From Margaritispora aquatica (Eukaryota > Ascomycota > Leotiomycetes > Helotiales > Discinellaceae): DNA of 64,000 bases. A model generated the notes under the pieces. The model saw nothing but the letters and a program-made list of their open reading frames with translations, did no database searches and had not been told where the DNA came from. Positions 24,558 to 33,850 of this stretch are shown here, in pieces. Within the stretch, counting starts at the first letter, position 1, and each line of letters starts with the position of its first letter. Made by a program: the position numbers and the translations under genes. Location: positions 1,289,359-1,353,358 of the forward strand of contig VJWN01000014.1 of the NCBI GenBank assembly GCA_007644065.1, given 5' to 3'.

Positions 24558-24841
24558 CCCAAGCAGTACCTCTTCGGGCTATGGCAACTGGTACGAATCC
24601 ATTTGCCAAGAACATTGCAATGAACGCTATGAACGCAGCAGCTGCACGGCCTCAAACCAGCGCAGGGCTCGCTCCACAACCTACCGGAAGCACGAATCCA
24701 TTCAGGCAGTCTCAGTTCGTCAACACCAACACTGGTGTAGGCTGGCAGCATAACCAGACGCCCATAGGAGGTGGTTTGGATAACCTCGAGACTGTGCCTG
24801 TCTTCCCTCGGCCGGCTCAGCAACCTGCTTGGCAGCAGTGA
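22580..24841 (+). CDS. ANTH-domain clathrin adaptor, AP180/YAP1801 type
   Basis: Endocytic adaptor linking PI(4,5)P2 membranes to clathrin, about 649 aa, acting at the plasma membrane. Exons are 22580-22627, 22693-22712, 22774-22991, 23081-23271, 23322-23433 and 23481-24841. The start MASSFEKSVKGATKIK runs into the lysine-rich lipid-binding stretch APPKSKYIEHILIATHSGE. The ANTH helices continue to about residue 290 (FKSLITVHLMIREGS, GRNIKNYTNYL, EITITVFRMLVLDLLAMF, AMGIYKNFTKQTDYVVQYL). The C-terminal half is Gln/Pro-rich. It holds DDDLIDFFDSID, a possible clathrin-box-like acidic segment, and four NPF motifs (TNPFRQS twice, TNPFAKS, TNPFAKN) that bind EH-domain proteins such as Pan1/Ede1. 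A polyglutamine tract sits between them. Exon 2 is only 20 nt. Confidence 0.92.
24464..24556 (+). repeat. CAG/CAA trinucleotide repeat coding polyglutamine
   Basis: 31 codons that are nearly all CAG/CAA. The last run is 16 uninterrupted Gln codons, with pure CAG at the 3' side. It lies inside the AP180-like reading frame, so length changes alter the protein in whole residues. Confidence 0.92.
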
Positions 24842-25235
24842 GATGCGGTGAATGGATGATGGGTAGTTTTGTTGGCAAGAAGGTCATTTTCTTCGGTTGA
24901 GTTGAGTAGGTATGCAGATCATTGAGCATGGCGTTTAGGTTAGGCTAGCATTTTGAGATTCGAAGTAAAGTGAGGGAGAGGAGCAATAGGAAGAATGAGA
25001 CGAGAGGACACAAGATGAGGTAGTGTGGCATTGAAATGCGCGGTAATATAGTATTACAGCCCTTGTGAGACGGGGGCGGCCACAATGTGCCATCTAATGG
25101 AGTTATGTACTCCTCTATGATTTTATATCATCAAACACCTGGACTTTGCCTGGCATTATGCATTTCCTTCCTGAACGCCTGTTTCCCCACCGCTAATTAT
25201 AAAAGATTCAAAGCCATTCTGTACCCTTCTTGTAC
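24842..25235. other. Intergenic between convergent genes
   Basis: About 390 bp between the AP180-like and Tfb3 3' ends; presumably both 3' UTRs. Nothing else seen. Confidence 0.5.
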
Positions 25236-26354
25236 TCAAAAAACATCATCAAGCTCCATCTTATACTCCATTTTCACCTTGACGTCTGCACTCCCACTAG
25301 TCGCACCTAAGGCCGCAGCTTGGCTTCCCAACCCACTTGCAACAGCGGGTTTGCTCTTCGCGGCGACTTCATCCTCAATAAACACACCCAGGCCCGAGAA
25401 CGCCTCGAACATTGTCCTCGTGTAGTATTCATGCAAACTCCACCCACCAGCTGCATGTTTCGGTTCCCTCACTTGTGCCAACCACTCATTCTCGTAATGA
25501 TCCTGCAACACATATCTCGTAGGCTCTAAGCTAACCCCCCCAAACGGATCATAAGCCTTCTCGGCCACAGGCGCCTCTTTCTTCCTCAGTCCTCTCAGAC
25601 TTAGACCACCATCCAGCGACCCATTCCCAGTCTCAGCATTGCTGGCTGCATTCGCTGCTCTCCTCGCTGACGACTTCTTCAACACGACCCTCTGCGCCTG
25701 CGCTGCAATCTTCCGTGCATCTCCATCCGAATTCGCCAGTCGGTCCAGGATATCCATCTTCGACTTCACCACATCGGCCTTCTCCTCCTGGTCCTCACGC
25801 ATCTCGTCTATACGTCGCTGGCGCATGGCCTCTTTCTCAGCTTTCTCGCGCCGCCTCTCCCTCTCCGCTTCCTCGATACCCGCTTTGCGATTATCCTCTA
25901 TATCCGCCACGTTCAGCGCTTTGTAGCGCTCTAGCCTCTCCTCGGCCTTAGCCCGCTCCTCCTTCGTCCCGTTCACGATGTCGAACACCAGCTCCTCCAC
26001 TTCCTCGAGATAATTGTTCCAGTCGCGCAACGTCTCGAACTCGTCTTGCCGCCGGTTGAAGATGGCGCCCACGCGCTTGCGGATATCGACTTCTCGCTCG
26101 ATGGCCAGGTCCGCGAAGTACGCTTTGTGGAAACCCTTTTTACGCAGGGTTTTGTGGCAGTATGGTACGGGACACGAGGTGGGACCGGCGGTGAAGATTC
26201 GGTCCACGCAGGTCGAGCACATTTTGTGGTAGCATTCTGGGTTGATGAGGAATTGGAGAGAGGGGTTGAGATAACGGTTGCTCTTGCAGACGGGGCAGAT
26301 GTCGTCACTGGCGGAGGGGGCGGAGAGCGGTTTCGAGGCTGTGGTTCGTGACAT
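25236..26354 (-). CDS. tfb3: TFIIH/CAK subunit Tfb3 (MAT1 homolog)
   Basis: RING-finger subunit that bridges the CDK-activating kinase to core TFIIH in transcription and repair, 372 aa, one exon. The start at 26354 (MSRTTASKP) is preferred over the further upstream in-frame codons because the C3HC4 RING begins at once: C20, C23, C41, H43, C46, C49, C61, C66. The conserved family segment RKKGFHKAYFADLAIEREVD follows. The MAT1 central helix is rich in Arg/Glu coiled coil (GIEEAERERRREKAEKEAMR). The C-terminal third is poorly conserved, with YDPFGGVSLEPTRYVLQDHY near the end, typical of fungal Tfb3. It shares a 279-bp divergent promoter with nudC. Confidence 0.92.
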   Translation of the reverse strand: MSRTTASKPLSAPSASDDICPVCKSNRYLNPSLQFLINPECYHKMCSTCVDRIFTAGPTSCPVPYCHKTLRKKGFHKAYFADLAIEREVDIRKRVGAIFNRRQDEFETLRDWNNYLEEVEELVFDIVNGTKEERAKAEERLERYKALNVADIEDNRKAGIEEAERERRREKAEKEAMRQRRIDEMREDQEEKADVVKSKMDILDRLANSDGDARKIAAQAQRVVLKKSSARRAANAASNAETGNGSLDGGLSLRGLRKKEAPVAEKAYDPFGGVSLEPTRYVLQDHYENEWLAQVREPKHAAGGWSLHEYYTRTMFEAFSGLGVFIEDEVAAKSKPAVASGLGSQAAALGATSGSADVKVKMEYKMELDDVF

Positions 26355-26633
26355 ATTTGTGAGGGTGTCTAGTGTGTAGTAAGGACTGTGATTGTGTGAG
26401 CGAGGGAAGTGCTCGTGCTTGTGCGTGGAAGAGATGAACTGGAGGGGAAGTTTGGTGATGTTATGTCGAAGTTGAGAAGCTGTAGTGGAGTTGTCGGCGA
26501 GGCTGGGAAATGGAGGCGGCCGCTTGTTTTCTTTGGGTGGCTTGCAGGAGTGGATTTCAAAGCCTCGTCCCTCTTTCTCGAAACATCCCACCAAGATCAC
26601 TTTTATATTCACCAACATTTGACTTTCACAAAT
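26355..26633. promoter_or_regulatory. Bidirectional promoter of tfb3 and nudC
   Basis: 279 bp between two divergent ATGs, so both promoters and 5' UTRs must lie here. No TATA box is evident, consistent with housekeeping genes. Confidence 0.6.
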
Positions 26634-27376
26634 ATGGCAGATAAAGGTATTTGGAAATTATTTACCCACTACTTTCCTCCCTCAGAGCCTTCCTGCATAA
26701 CGATAGCATTCATGCCTCTTTAGCTAACAATTCCCAAAGCAGACCCCTCTCCCGCTGAAGAAGCCGCAGCTCGCGCAAAAGAAGCAGCAGAGCAAGCCGC
26801 ACTACCGTATAAATGGAGTCAAACAATCACAGACCTCGATATCACGGTCGAAATTCCCGGTACACTTAAGGCCAAAGATTTAGTGGTGGACATAAAGAGG
26901 AAGAAGCTGGTTGTTGGTGTCAAAGGACAGGAGCCTATTATCTCTGTAACTTTCCCTCCCTCTACTTCCCCTTCCCCTTTTCAAGCTTGAAAATCCACAG
27001 ACTAACAGAAAGATGTTCACAGGGCGATCTCCCCCATGAAATCCACATCGACGAATCAACATGGACGCTCGTGGCCTCCGCATCTGGCAAGACGAAAATC
27101 ATGGAGCTCCACCTCGACAAGGTCAACAAGATGCAATGGTGGGAACACGTCGTGACATCTGCGCCCACCATCGACGTGACGAAGATCCAGCCCGAGAACT
27201 CGAAGCTGTCGGACTTGGACGGCGAGACGAGGGGTATGGTCGAGAAGATGATGTATGACCAGAGGCAGAAGGAGCAGGGCAAGCCGTCGAGTGATGAGTT
27301 GAAGAAGAAGGAGATGCTGTCGAAGTTCATGCGGGAACATCCTGATCTTGACTTCAGCAATGCAAAAATGAGCTAG
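26634..27376 (+). CDS. nudC: Nuclear movement protein NudC
   Basis: CS-domain (p23-like) co-chaperone required for dynein-dependent nuclear migration in filamentous fungi, 189 aa. Exons are 26634-26646, 26743-26945 and 27023-27376. Exon 1 encodes only MADK plus one base. The CS domain spans about residues 30-120: [54 protein letters not shown], then the strand ending [11 protein letters not shown]. The C-terminal signature [37 protein letters not shown] and a final [12 protein letters not shown] are diagnostic of NudC. It is the short fungal form without the N-terminal coiled coil of metazoan NUDC. Confidence 0.95.
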
Positions 27377-28044
27377 ATGTTGCGCATTGAAGTTGGCAAG
27401 GATTGTTCGAGGTGGGGGAGGTGCTCGGTGTGGAAGCGAGTGAGTTGGTTTGGCGAGAAGGGCACGATGCATGAGATATGAGCTACGATGATAGGCGACA
27501 ACGTGCAAACCGAAGCAAAAATGGAATCGCGCATCATTAAAATGAAAATGATTGCTGAAGAATTTGATTCTGATGGCAACAGGGGAGTCTTGGTAATTCT
27601 TATGATATATCAGGTTTCCCAAAGCCTAAGCAAGACTTTGAACGAAAACTCACAAACGAAATTCGATTGAACTTCCAATTCCAAAAATGTATCAATTCAA
27701 CTTTCAGGTAGGTCTCCTGTGATGAGAAATATAGACGGTAGGATTATTGCCTCTTGTAGATTGCACTGGCAGGATGGTTCAAGTAATCGAGTACAGTTGT
27801 TCCTCGAGGCGAATTGAAAGCTCACTAACTCCCAGTGTACCCATGATTCTCAATCAGTCAAACGGAATGATACTTCGGAAAAGAAGGATCATGGTTCGCT
27901 ACGCAGCCTTTTGTCTTGTCCATTGCTCATTTTGTACAACTACTGTACATTCATTCATTCCCATATAATCTCGCTGTAACTTTTGTTGTAAACCGTATGC
28001 TAGCCACCCGACCATTTTTCATCTCTTCACTCATTTCCTCGAAT
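27377..28044. other. Intergenic between convergent genes
   Basis: About 670 bp between the nudC and ribophorin 3' ends; likely UTRs. No gene or repeat seen. Confidence 0.5.
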
Positions 28045-29069
28045 CTATCGCTCACCAGCCAATCGTCTGCTCTGCACCTCCGACAGAGCCTTCGTTCCGC
28101 TCAAGAAAATTGCCAAGCTGATTACACCAGCAACTGGCAGCACCTGGAACAAGGTCCAGTTACAGTAGTAGAGGAAGAACAAGCCCTCCATCGACAGAAT
28201 CGAGCCGAAGAACACAGAGTGCGAGATTGGTGCTGCGCCAATGGCTTTCGAGAGGTGGGACAGGTTGGCGCCAAGGTATAACCACTGTTTGTGTTAGCAT
28301 TAAGTATTGATAGATGCTGCGAAGAACGTACAGCTCCAAACAATGCAGGTACAGTGGCAAAGACAGCGAGAACAAAGAACATGGAAATGATCTTTGGTCC
28401 GCTCTTTGGGTCGGCACGGAAAATGTGGTTGATTTCCTCCAACTTTCCATATCTCAATGGCTTCTCGTACATTGGGAGGGGGGCATTGGGATCGGCGTTG
28501 ATCTGAAGATTGAAGACATGGTTGCTGAATGCTTGGGAGGAGCCAAAGGATGCGAGGAGGAGAGTTGCTCGGAGAGGCTGGCTGGATTTGAGGAGCTGGA
28601 CAGGTAGGTCCTTTTGCGACTAGAACTTGTTAGCTTATGCCATTGTGCCTGGGACTGTGACATACAAAGTCGACCTTGCCCTTCCCACTGTCCTTCACGG
28701 CGAAGGTGAATGTAGTCTCAAGACCTGTGTCTTGGTCCCTGATCAAGAGGAAAGCTTGGTGTGGGCGTTTGGCTTTCCGGTCCTCAGTCGCTGTCAAGAC
28801 AATCTTGAGGGAATCCGCAACGCCCAATTCAACTGGCTTTGCCAAAGGAACATGATCCGAAAGTCTGCCAACATACAATTAGCACCAATTTCTCCTTGCA
28901 GAGCTTCCGAAGCTCAATTGTAAAATAAAGCTTACTTGTCCTTAAAACCCCCAGCTCCCTTCCCGCTCACAGACACTACGGCCTCGTCGAATCCCCATGA
29001 TGGAGCTGCTTGTGCTACGCCCGCACCGAGGACCAGCAGTGATGGGACAAAGGAGTGTAGGAATCGCAT
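28045..29069 (-). CDS. swp1: Oligosaccharyltransferase subunit, ribophorin II/Swp1
   Basis: ER-membrane subunit of the N-glycosylation complex, 286 aa. Minus-strand exons are 29069-28936, 28864-28666, 28619-28332 and 28284-28045. A signal peptide (MRFLHSFVPSLLVLGAGVAQA) is followed by a lumenal beta domain (LSDHVPLAKPVELGVADSLK ... HQAFLLIRDQDTGLE). The conserved YEKPLRYGKLEEINHIFRAD precedes three predicted membrane helices: ISMFFVLAVFATVPALFGA, the segment around SVFFGSILSMEGLFFLYYC, and LFQVLPVAGVISLAIFLSG. The tail is LSEVQSRRLAGER. Yeast Swp1 is about the same length. The whole ribophorin II C-terminus is present, so it is a full gene. Confidence 0.93.
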
Positions 29070-29717
29070 TGTTGTGGTTTGGGGTTGTGGTATTGGGATT
29101 TCTCTTGAATACTGGTCTGGAGCTGGAGCTTGAGCCGCGTATGGGGGAGTTGTCGTGTCGTGTCCTCCGCAAAAATTGGCTGCCGTAGTGGGTATGAAGA
29201 GCCGAGGACAGCTTCAACTTCACTTCCTACTCACACATGGAGGACTTGCATTATTTCGAGCTTGCGAATGGAAAGATTAATTATTTCTTAAGTAAAACAA
29301 ATTCACTTTTCCTATACAACATAATATGATGACTCTTACTCTGGTTTCTGAGAGCGTTTCCACCCACTGGCTCATAGGTTGTGAGTATTGTTGAGATCTG
29401 CCTGTCTATTATAACAGGACTTTCTCTCCTCACAGGAAGGATTATAAACATATCCAGTCAGCTCAGTATCACTGCTCTTCACTCCTCAAACGATTTAGAA
29501 AGTCTCTCACATTTTCATGCCCAAGATACTGTGGCGTACAGCAAGCGTCAAGATCCTGCTTAAGTAAGCGAAGGATATCTGTAAGTCGGCGACAGCCGCT
29601 GCCCGCCACATTTTGCGTCTGATATCAACCCGCTTTCAGGTTTCTTGCCTGCTGCCTTTTTAATGCGAGTGATAGAGCTAAATTATTGATCTGAAACTTC
29701 ATAGGCAATGGTGGCTC

Positions 29718-29739
29718 TCCGCCACTAGTTCTCGGCGGA
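29718..29739. promoter_or_regulatory. CCG(N11)CGG palindrome upstream of the xanthine dioxygenase
   Basis: TCCGCC and GGCGGA form a perfect 6-bp inverted repeat with a 10-bp spacer, about 200 bp before ATG 29940. CCG/CGG half sites in inverted arrangement are typical of Zn2Cys6 regulators. The overlapping string TCGG-N6-GCCC is close to, but not equal to, the TCGG-N6-CCGA site of the purine regulator UaY. Confidence 0.45.
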
Positions 29740-29797
29740 TCGCCCAGTTGCGATTATGGAGCTTTGGAACGTTTGCCGGTGGCACCGTTCAAATGTG

Positions 29798-29806
29798 CTA
29801 TATAAG
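29798..29806 (+). promoter_or_regulatory. TATA-like box of the xanthine dioxygenase gene
   Basis: CTATATAAG, about 134 bp before the ATG, with an A/C-rich leader after it. Confidence 0.5.
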
Positions 29807-29939
29807 ACGTACACAACCCAGATGAATTGAAGCCATCCACAAGCAAAGCATCTCGCAATTACACAAAATCATATACAGTCAGAAACAACTGCTAATAGAT
29901 ACCGATCCAATCGCACAATCAACCACACCTACAACCACA

Positions 29940-31070
29940 ATGGCCGTCAAGTCTCTCGAAGTTCGTCCTCTCCCATCTCCACACCCAGATTCAGCTGTCG
30001 ACTTTGGTGTTGAAATTGAGAACGTCGACCTTGAAAACCTGAGCGATGCTGACTTTGAGGTCATTCGCACTGCACTCTACACATCCCACGTCGTTGTTCT
30101 CAAGAACCAAGCTGGTCTCACGCCAAAGGCACAATATGAGTTGACTAAGCGATTCGACCCTGCAACTGATAGCTATGGACATGGAAAGACTCTCGATGCA
30201 AAGAGGAGCGTCCTCCACCCAGATCTGAAAACTATTCCACACCAACCTCAAGTTCAGGTCATTGGCAATGGTTTCTACGAGGAGTATGAGGGACTAAAGA
30301 ACATCACTCTCAAGCACCCTCACCACAAGATCTTCCACAAGGTTGCCATCCCAGAAGCAGATGACCTCGCAGCCACTCGCTTCTACAGATGGCACATCGA
30401 TGCAGCTCTCTATGCGCTTAACCCACCCAAGGTGACCTCCCTCATGGCAGTCAAAGTCCCAGCTGGACGTCGCCAAACTCTTCGCTACGACGACGGAACA
30501 GGAGAGGAGATGGACGTACCCCTAGGCACCACTACCTTCGTCTCAGGCCAGAAGATGTACGACCTGCTTAGCGAGGAGGACAAGAAGTTCGTCCGCGAAG
30601 CAAAAGTCGAATACGCCCCTCACCCATACATCTGGATGTCACCAGCTCGCTCCCGCTCAGACGGTCTCGGCATGATCTCTGACAACCTCGAGCTTCCACT
30701 TAGCGAGCTCCCACCCATCGATGAGAGCCAGATCAAAATCTTGCCAATGTGCTGGAAGAACCCACTCACTGGCAACCTGGCTCTGCAAATTCATCCATCA
30801 GCTATTAAGGCCATTCATTTGCCAAATGGTGAGGTCATCTCTGATCTCAAGGAGGCTAGAGAGCTGGTCCACCGTCTCCAGCGCCCTGCTATTTCAGCTC
30901 AGCATGTCTACCCCCATGACTGGGAGGAGGGCGATTGCGTTCTGTTCAACAATCAGGGTGTTCTCCACTCTGTTGTGGGAGCTTTCAGCCCTGATGAGCA
31001 GAGACTGTTTAGACAGTGCAACATGGCTTCTAGCGAGGGTGTCATGGGTCCTGATGGTCTTCTGTACTAG
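29940..31070 (+). CDS. xanA: Alpha-ketoglutarate-dependent xanthine dioxygenase
   Basis: TauD/TfdA-type Fe(II)/2-oxoglutarate oxygenase, 376 aa, one exon. The fungal family converts xanthine to uric acid without a molybdenum hydroxylase. The Fe ligands are visible as H152-x-D154 in RFYRWHIDAALYAL and H343 in GVLHSVVGAF. The substrate-side segments RFDPATDSYGHGK, MAVKVPAGRRQTLRYDDG and CWKNPLTGNLALQIHP match the XanA pattern I know from Aspergillus. A basic residue for 2-oxoglutarate is expected near the C-terminus (R354 or R357 in DEQRLFRQCN). The start is fixed by the leader and by length (the A. nidulans protein is about 370 aa). The upstream palindrome suggests induction by a zinc-cluster factor. 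A related TauD with another substrate is the alternative. Confidence 0.8.
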   Translation: MAVKSLEVRPLPSPHPDSAVDFGVEIENVDLENLSDADFEVIRTALYTSHVVVLKNQAGLTPKAQYELTKRFDPATDSYGHGKTLDAKRSVLHPDLKTIPHQPQVQVIGNGFYEEYEGLKNITLKHPHHKIFHKVAIPEADDLAATRFYRWHIDAALYALNPPKVTSLMAVKVPAGRRQTLRYDDGTGEEMDVPLGTTTFVSGQKMYDLLSEEDKKFVREAKVEYAPHPYIWMSPARSRSDGLGMISDNLELPLSELPPIDESQIKILPMCWKNPLTGNLALQIHPSAIKAIHLPNGEVISDLKEARELVHRLQRPAISAQHVYPHDWEEGDCVLFNNQGVLHSVVGAFSPDEQRLFRQCNMASSEGVMGPDGLLY

Positions 31071-31700
31071 ATCGTGTCGGATCTTGAGGAGGATTGAAAC
31101 TTTCTTTTCTGGTTGTGTTTATGTTTGCACTGGGAGATGATTGGAGGAATGGATGCATGATGGTTGTTGTTCTATGATTGGGACCAGCTACGAACTCGGC
31201 GTTTTAGACGCATCCAAGCCTCATCTTGAGAGGAACTCGGCGTTGAAAGCGTAACAAAGCGTATACCCCTTCCAGCGAAGTGCTTTAGTTACATGGTTAT
31301 TGATTTGAATGATATTTATTTCTTGATTGCTCGACCCGTATTCAAGTCTCTATCGTGAGATTCGCCTGTCCGACCTTTCCTTTAGTACTTAGTGTTCATG
31401 AATTTATTCCTTAGTCAACTATAATGAGTTTTTAGTAAGTCACAGATTTCAGATATTGATCTAAAACATAGTGTTCGCTCTTGCCTATGCTCCGTGTATG
31501 ATCCACTCGCGGCTGAATAAACATGTGAAGAAAAGTGGCTCGTGATTGTGGCGCATGGGTTTATGTCTTTTCGCTACTTGTTGGACATGTCTTTGCTCTC
31601 CATTTCGAGACAGTACAAATTAAGCGAGGCATTACGACTTCAGATTTAGCTGAAGTTGTCAGAGAGCTGCTCAATTTACCTATATAGCCACGGAGTAGGC
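31071..31700. other. Intergenic with a short duplicated motif
   Basis: About 630 bp. The string GAACTCGGCGTT occurs twice (about 31192 and 31231). No gene seen. Confidence 0.45.
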
Positions 31701-33809
31701 ATGTTTCGACGACCCAAAGAGCTTCTTAAGGCAAAGAGGGGAACGAACAGAGGGTCGGAAGTTCAACAAACCAAAACGTCCACTTCGTCTCCAAACGCCA
31801 TAAACACTGTGAATGGCGAGGATGGCACAGCTGATGAGTCTCACGATGGTGGTGTTCAAAATAATCTCCACTGGTTGAGTGAGGTTATGAAATTGCCCCA
31901 GGACTTGAATTGCCCCGCACCTACTCTTCTAACAGAAGACGAACTGACAAATCTTAAAGACCAACGAGCTGTCAATGAGAAGAAGATATACAAGCATCTA
32001 ACGCAATGGCAAACTCGCTTACTCAAGCTCATACCAGGCGATGCAAGCTCGCCGTTGAGCTGCTCAATGGTGGAAGTGAACGTGATTGATGGCCACGGAA
32101 TGGGTGTCATGCAGTCTGACGGAAGCTCCTCAATTATCACATATGATGCATTGTCATACTCATGGGGCTGGCCAGCTTCTGTGTGTTCGATATCGTGCAA
32201 TGGAACACCGCTAGGATTGGCACTTGAGCTTGCTACTGCTTTGCTATATTTAAGGTCAAGCACGACTGAGCGATACATCTGGTGTGATGCGATTTGTATC
32301 AATCAGCATGACTTAATTGAGAAAGCACAACAAGTCAAAATCATGCTCCGAATTTTCGAGAAAGCAGATCTGGTTGTTGCGTGGCTTGGTAGGCCATGTC
32401 CATCTACCGGGCGACTTTTTGAGATGATGAAACTTGTTAGTGCAGAAAATTGCAGCTTGCAATATACTCAGGCTGATGGAGTTGCCTTTGAAGCGATCGA
32501 AGAGGCCCGTCGAGCTCTCGAAGTGCATCTCCGGAGTGCCTGGTTCCTTCGTACTTGGTGTCGACAGGAGGTATATGCTTCCAAGCTATTAACAATCCAG
32601 ATCGGACCTCATCAACTACCCTTTGAGACCTTTTTGCGGAAACTCCCTTGGCTAGAACTCCTCTGCAACCAAATCGGCGAAGTTGACGCCAAGATTTCAA
32701 TACCTGAAACTCTCCAGGTGTACCGACGAGATTATCAGCACCGGGGCACTGATCGCCACGACATTGAGAGGAAAGAAGAACTGCCGAGCTACGTCCAGCA
32801 CTGGGTCGACGTCCTAAATGCAGGTTCTCTCTTCCAAGTCACAGACGAGCGAGACAGGATCTATGGAGCTCTCGGTCTCCTAACCAGCATGTCTGTGAAA
32901 TTTTTCGCTCGCTTACCTCCAAAGCCAGAAACACTGGCCGCCGCTTACCCTATTGACTACAAAAAGGAGCTCTCTGCAGTATATCAGGATGTCACCAAGT
33001 TCCTCATCAACAAGACTCAGACCCTCGAGATTCTTGATGTTTTTCGGGATCGACGAGGGATGGAAACGGGTACTTTGCCTGGCTGGGCCACAGATTGGGG
33101 AAGACAGCGAGAGGAGCATGCGCTTTTCCATACGGTCAATCATGCAAGATATGGATTCAAGAATGTGCGTGAGCAGGATTACGCCGATGTGGGCAAATTA
33201 CGTCTGTCTGGCATCCGAGCCGCTGCACGAATCACTTCTGTGGATGCAGACAAAGATATATCCCATCCAAAGGACCGTTTCAAGCCTAAATATAGGAGAC
33301 CGATCACTTTACAAGATATCATGAAAGGTCTTACGCGTAGAATAAGGACTGGACTAGCGAGCGAGATCCACAACCCGCCTTACTCGTTCGTCTTCACACA
33401 CGTCGAGGAAACCGAGACCACGTTTGAGATGCTCAATGTCCTAGTGTCATCAGAAAATTTGGACTCTACTTTTGCTAGTTGGCTGGCGGGGAGTAATTAC
33501 GTCTTTGCATATGTGGAAGATCGAGCGGGGGTGGAATCACTTGAGTTGGGTGACCTGCATCTCTTGGTTCCGATAAATGTTGAGCTCCAGGATGTGATTG
33601 TTTCGCTATATGGGAGCAGGTGCCTGCATTTGCTACGGCCGGTATTTGGCTCGGTTGAATTCAGATATATTGGTCCTGTAGCTGCCATAGCCTGTGGTCA
33701 GGAGGATACTGTGACATACTCGTATAAGGGGAAGCTTGGGCGGAAGTCAATCCCTAAGCTGGAGGGGCGCGGAAATTCTCATAATCGGGAGACGTTTATC
33801 ATAGTATAA
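31701..33809 (+). CDS. HET-domain protein (heterokaryon incompatibility class)
   Basis: Predicted 702-aa protein of the HET family, whose members trigger cell death after non-self fusion or sensing in filamentous fungi. One exon, starting at ATG 31701 (MFRRPKELLKAKRG). The HET domain spans about residues 140-310. Its landmarks are TYDALSYSWGW, CNGTPLGLALELATALLYLR, RYIWCDAICINQHDLIEKAQQ, MLRIFEKADLVVAWLG and AWFLRTWCRQEVY. The middle region has the usual follow-on VTDERDRIYGALGLL and YKKELSAVYQDVTKFLI. No NACHT, STAND or repeat domain follows, so it is a simple HET protein without a visible sensor. Its stop is 41 bp from the stop of the convergent CAX gene. Confidence 0.87.
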   Translation: MFRRPKELLKAKRGTNRGSEVQQTKTSTSSPNAINTVNGEDGTADESHDGGVQNNLHWLSEVMKLPQDLNCPAPTLLTEDELTNLKDQRAVNEKKIYKHLTQWQTRLLKLIPGDASSPLSCSMVEVNVIDGHGMGVMQSDGSSSIITYDALSYSWGWPASVCSISCNGTPLGLALELATALLYLRSSTTERYIWCDAICINQHDLIEKAQQVKIMLRIFEKADLVVAWLGRPCPSTGRLFEMMKLVSAENCSLQYTQADGVAFEAIEEARRALEVHLRSAWFLRTWCRQEVYASKLLTIQIGPHQLPFETFLRKLPWLELLCNQIGEVDAKISIPETLQVYRRDYQHRGTDRHDIERKEELPSYVQHWVDVLNAGSLFQVTDERDRIYGALGLLTSMSVKFFARLPPKPETLAAAYPIDYKKELSAVYQDVTKFLINKTQTLEILDVFRDRRGMETGTLPGWATDWGRQREEHALFHTVNHARYGFKNVREQDYADVGKLRLSGIRAAARITSVDADKDISHPKDRFKPKYRRPITLQDIMKGLTRRIRTGLASEIHNPPYSFVFTHVEETETTFEMLNVLVSSENLDSTFASWLAGSNYVFAYVEDRAGVESLELGDLHLLVPINVELQDVIVSLYGSRCLHLLRPVFGSVEFRYIGPVAAIACGQEDTVTYSYKGKLGRKSIPKLEGRGNSHNRETFIIV

Positions 33810-33850
33810 CGCTCGGTGGTGATATATATATATATATCAATACATGATAG

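Larger units (their letters stand above)
29070..29939. promoter_or_regulatory. Divergent upstream region of swp1 and xanA-like gene
   Basis: 870 bp between divergent starts. The half near xanA carries a 22-bp interrupted palindrome (29718-29739) and a TATA-like box (29798-29806); each is listed separately. Confidence 0.5.

Noticed and set aside
24272..24823. Leu-rich minus-strand reading frame
   Set aside because: Antisense of the CAG/CAA polyglutamine region; poly-Leu is the expected artefact.
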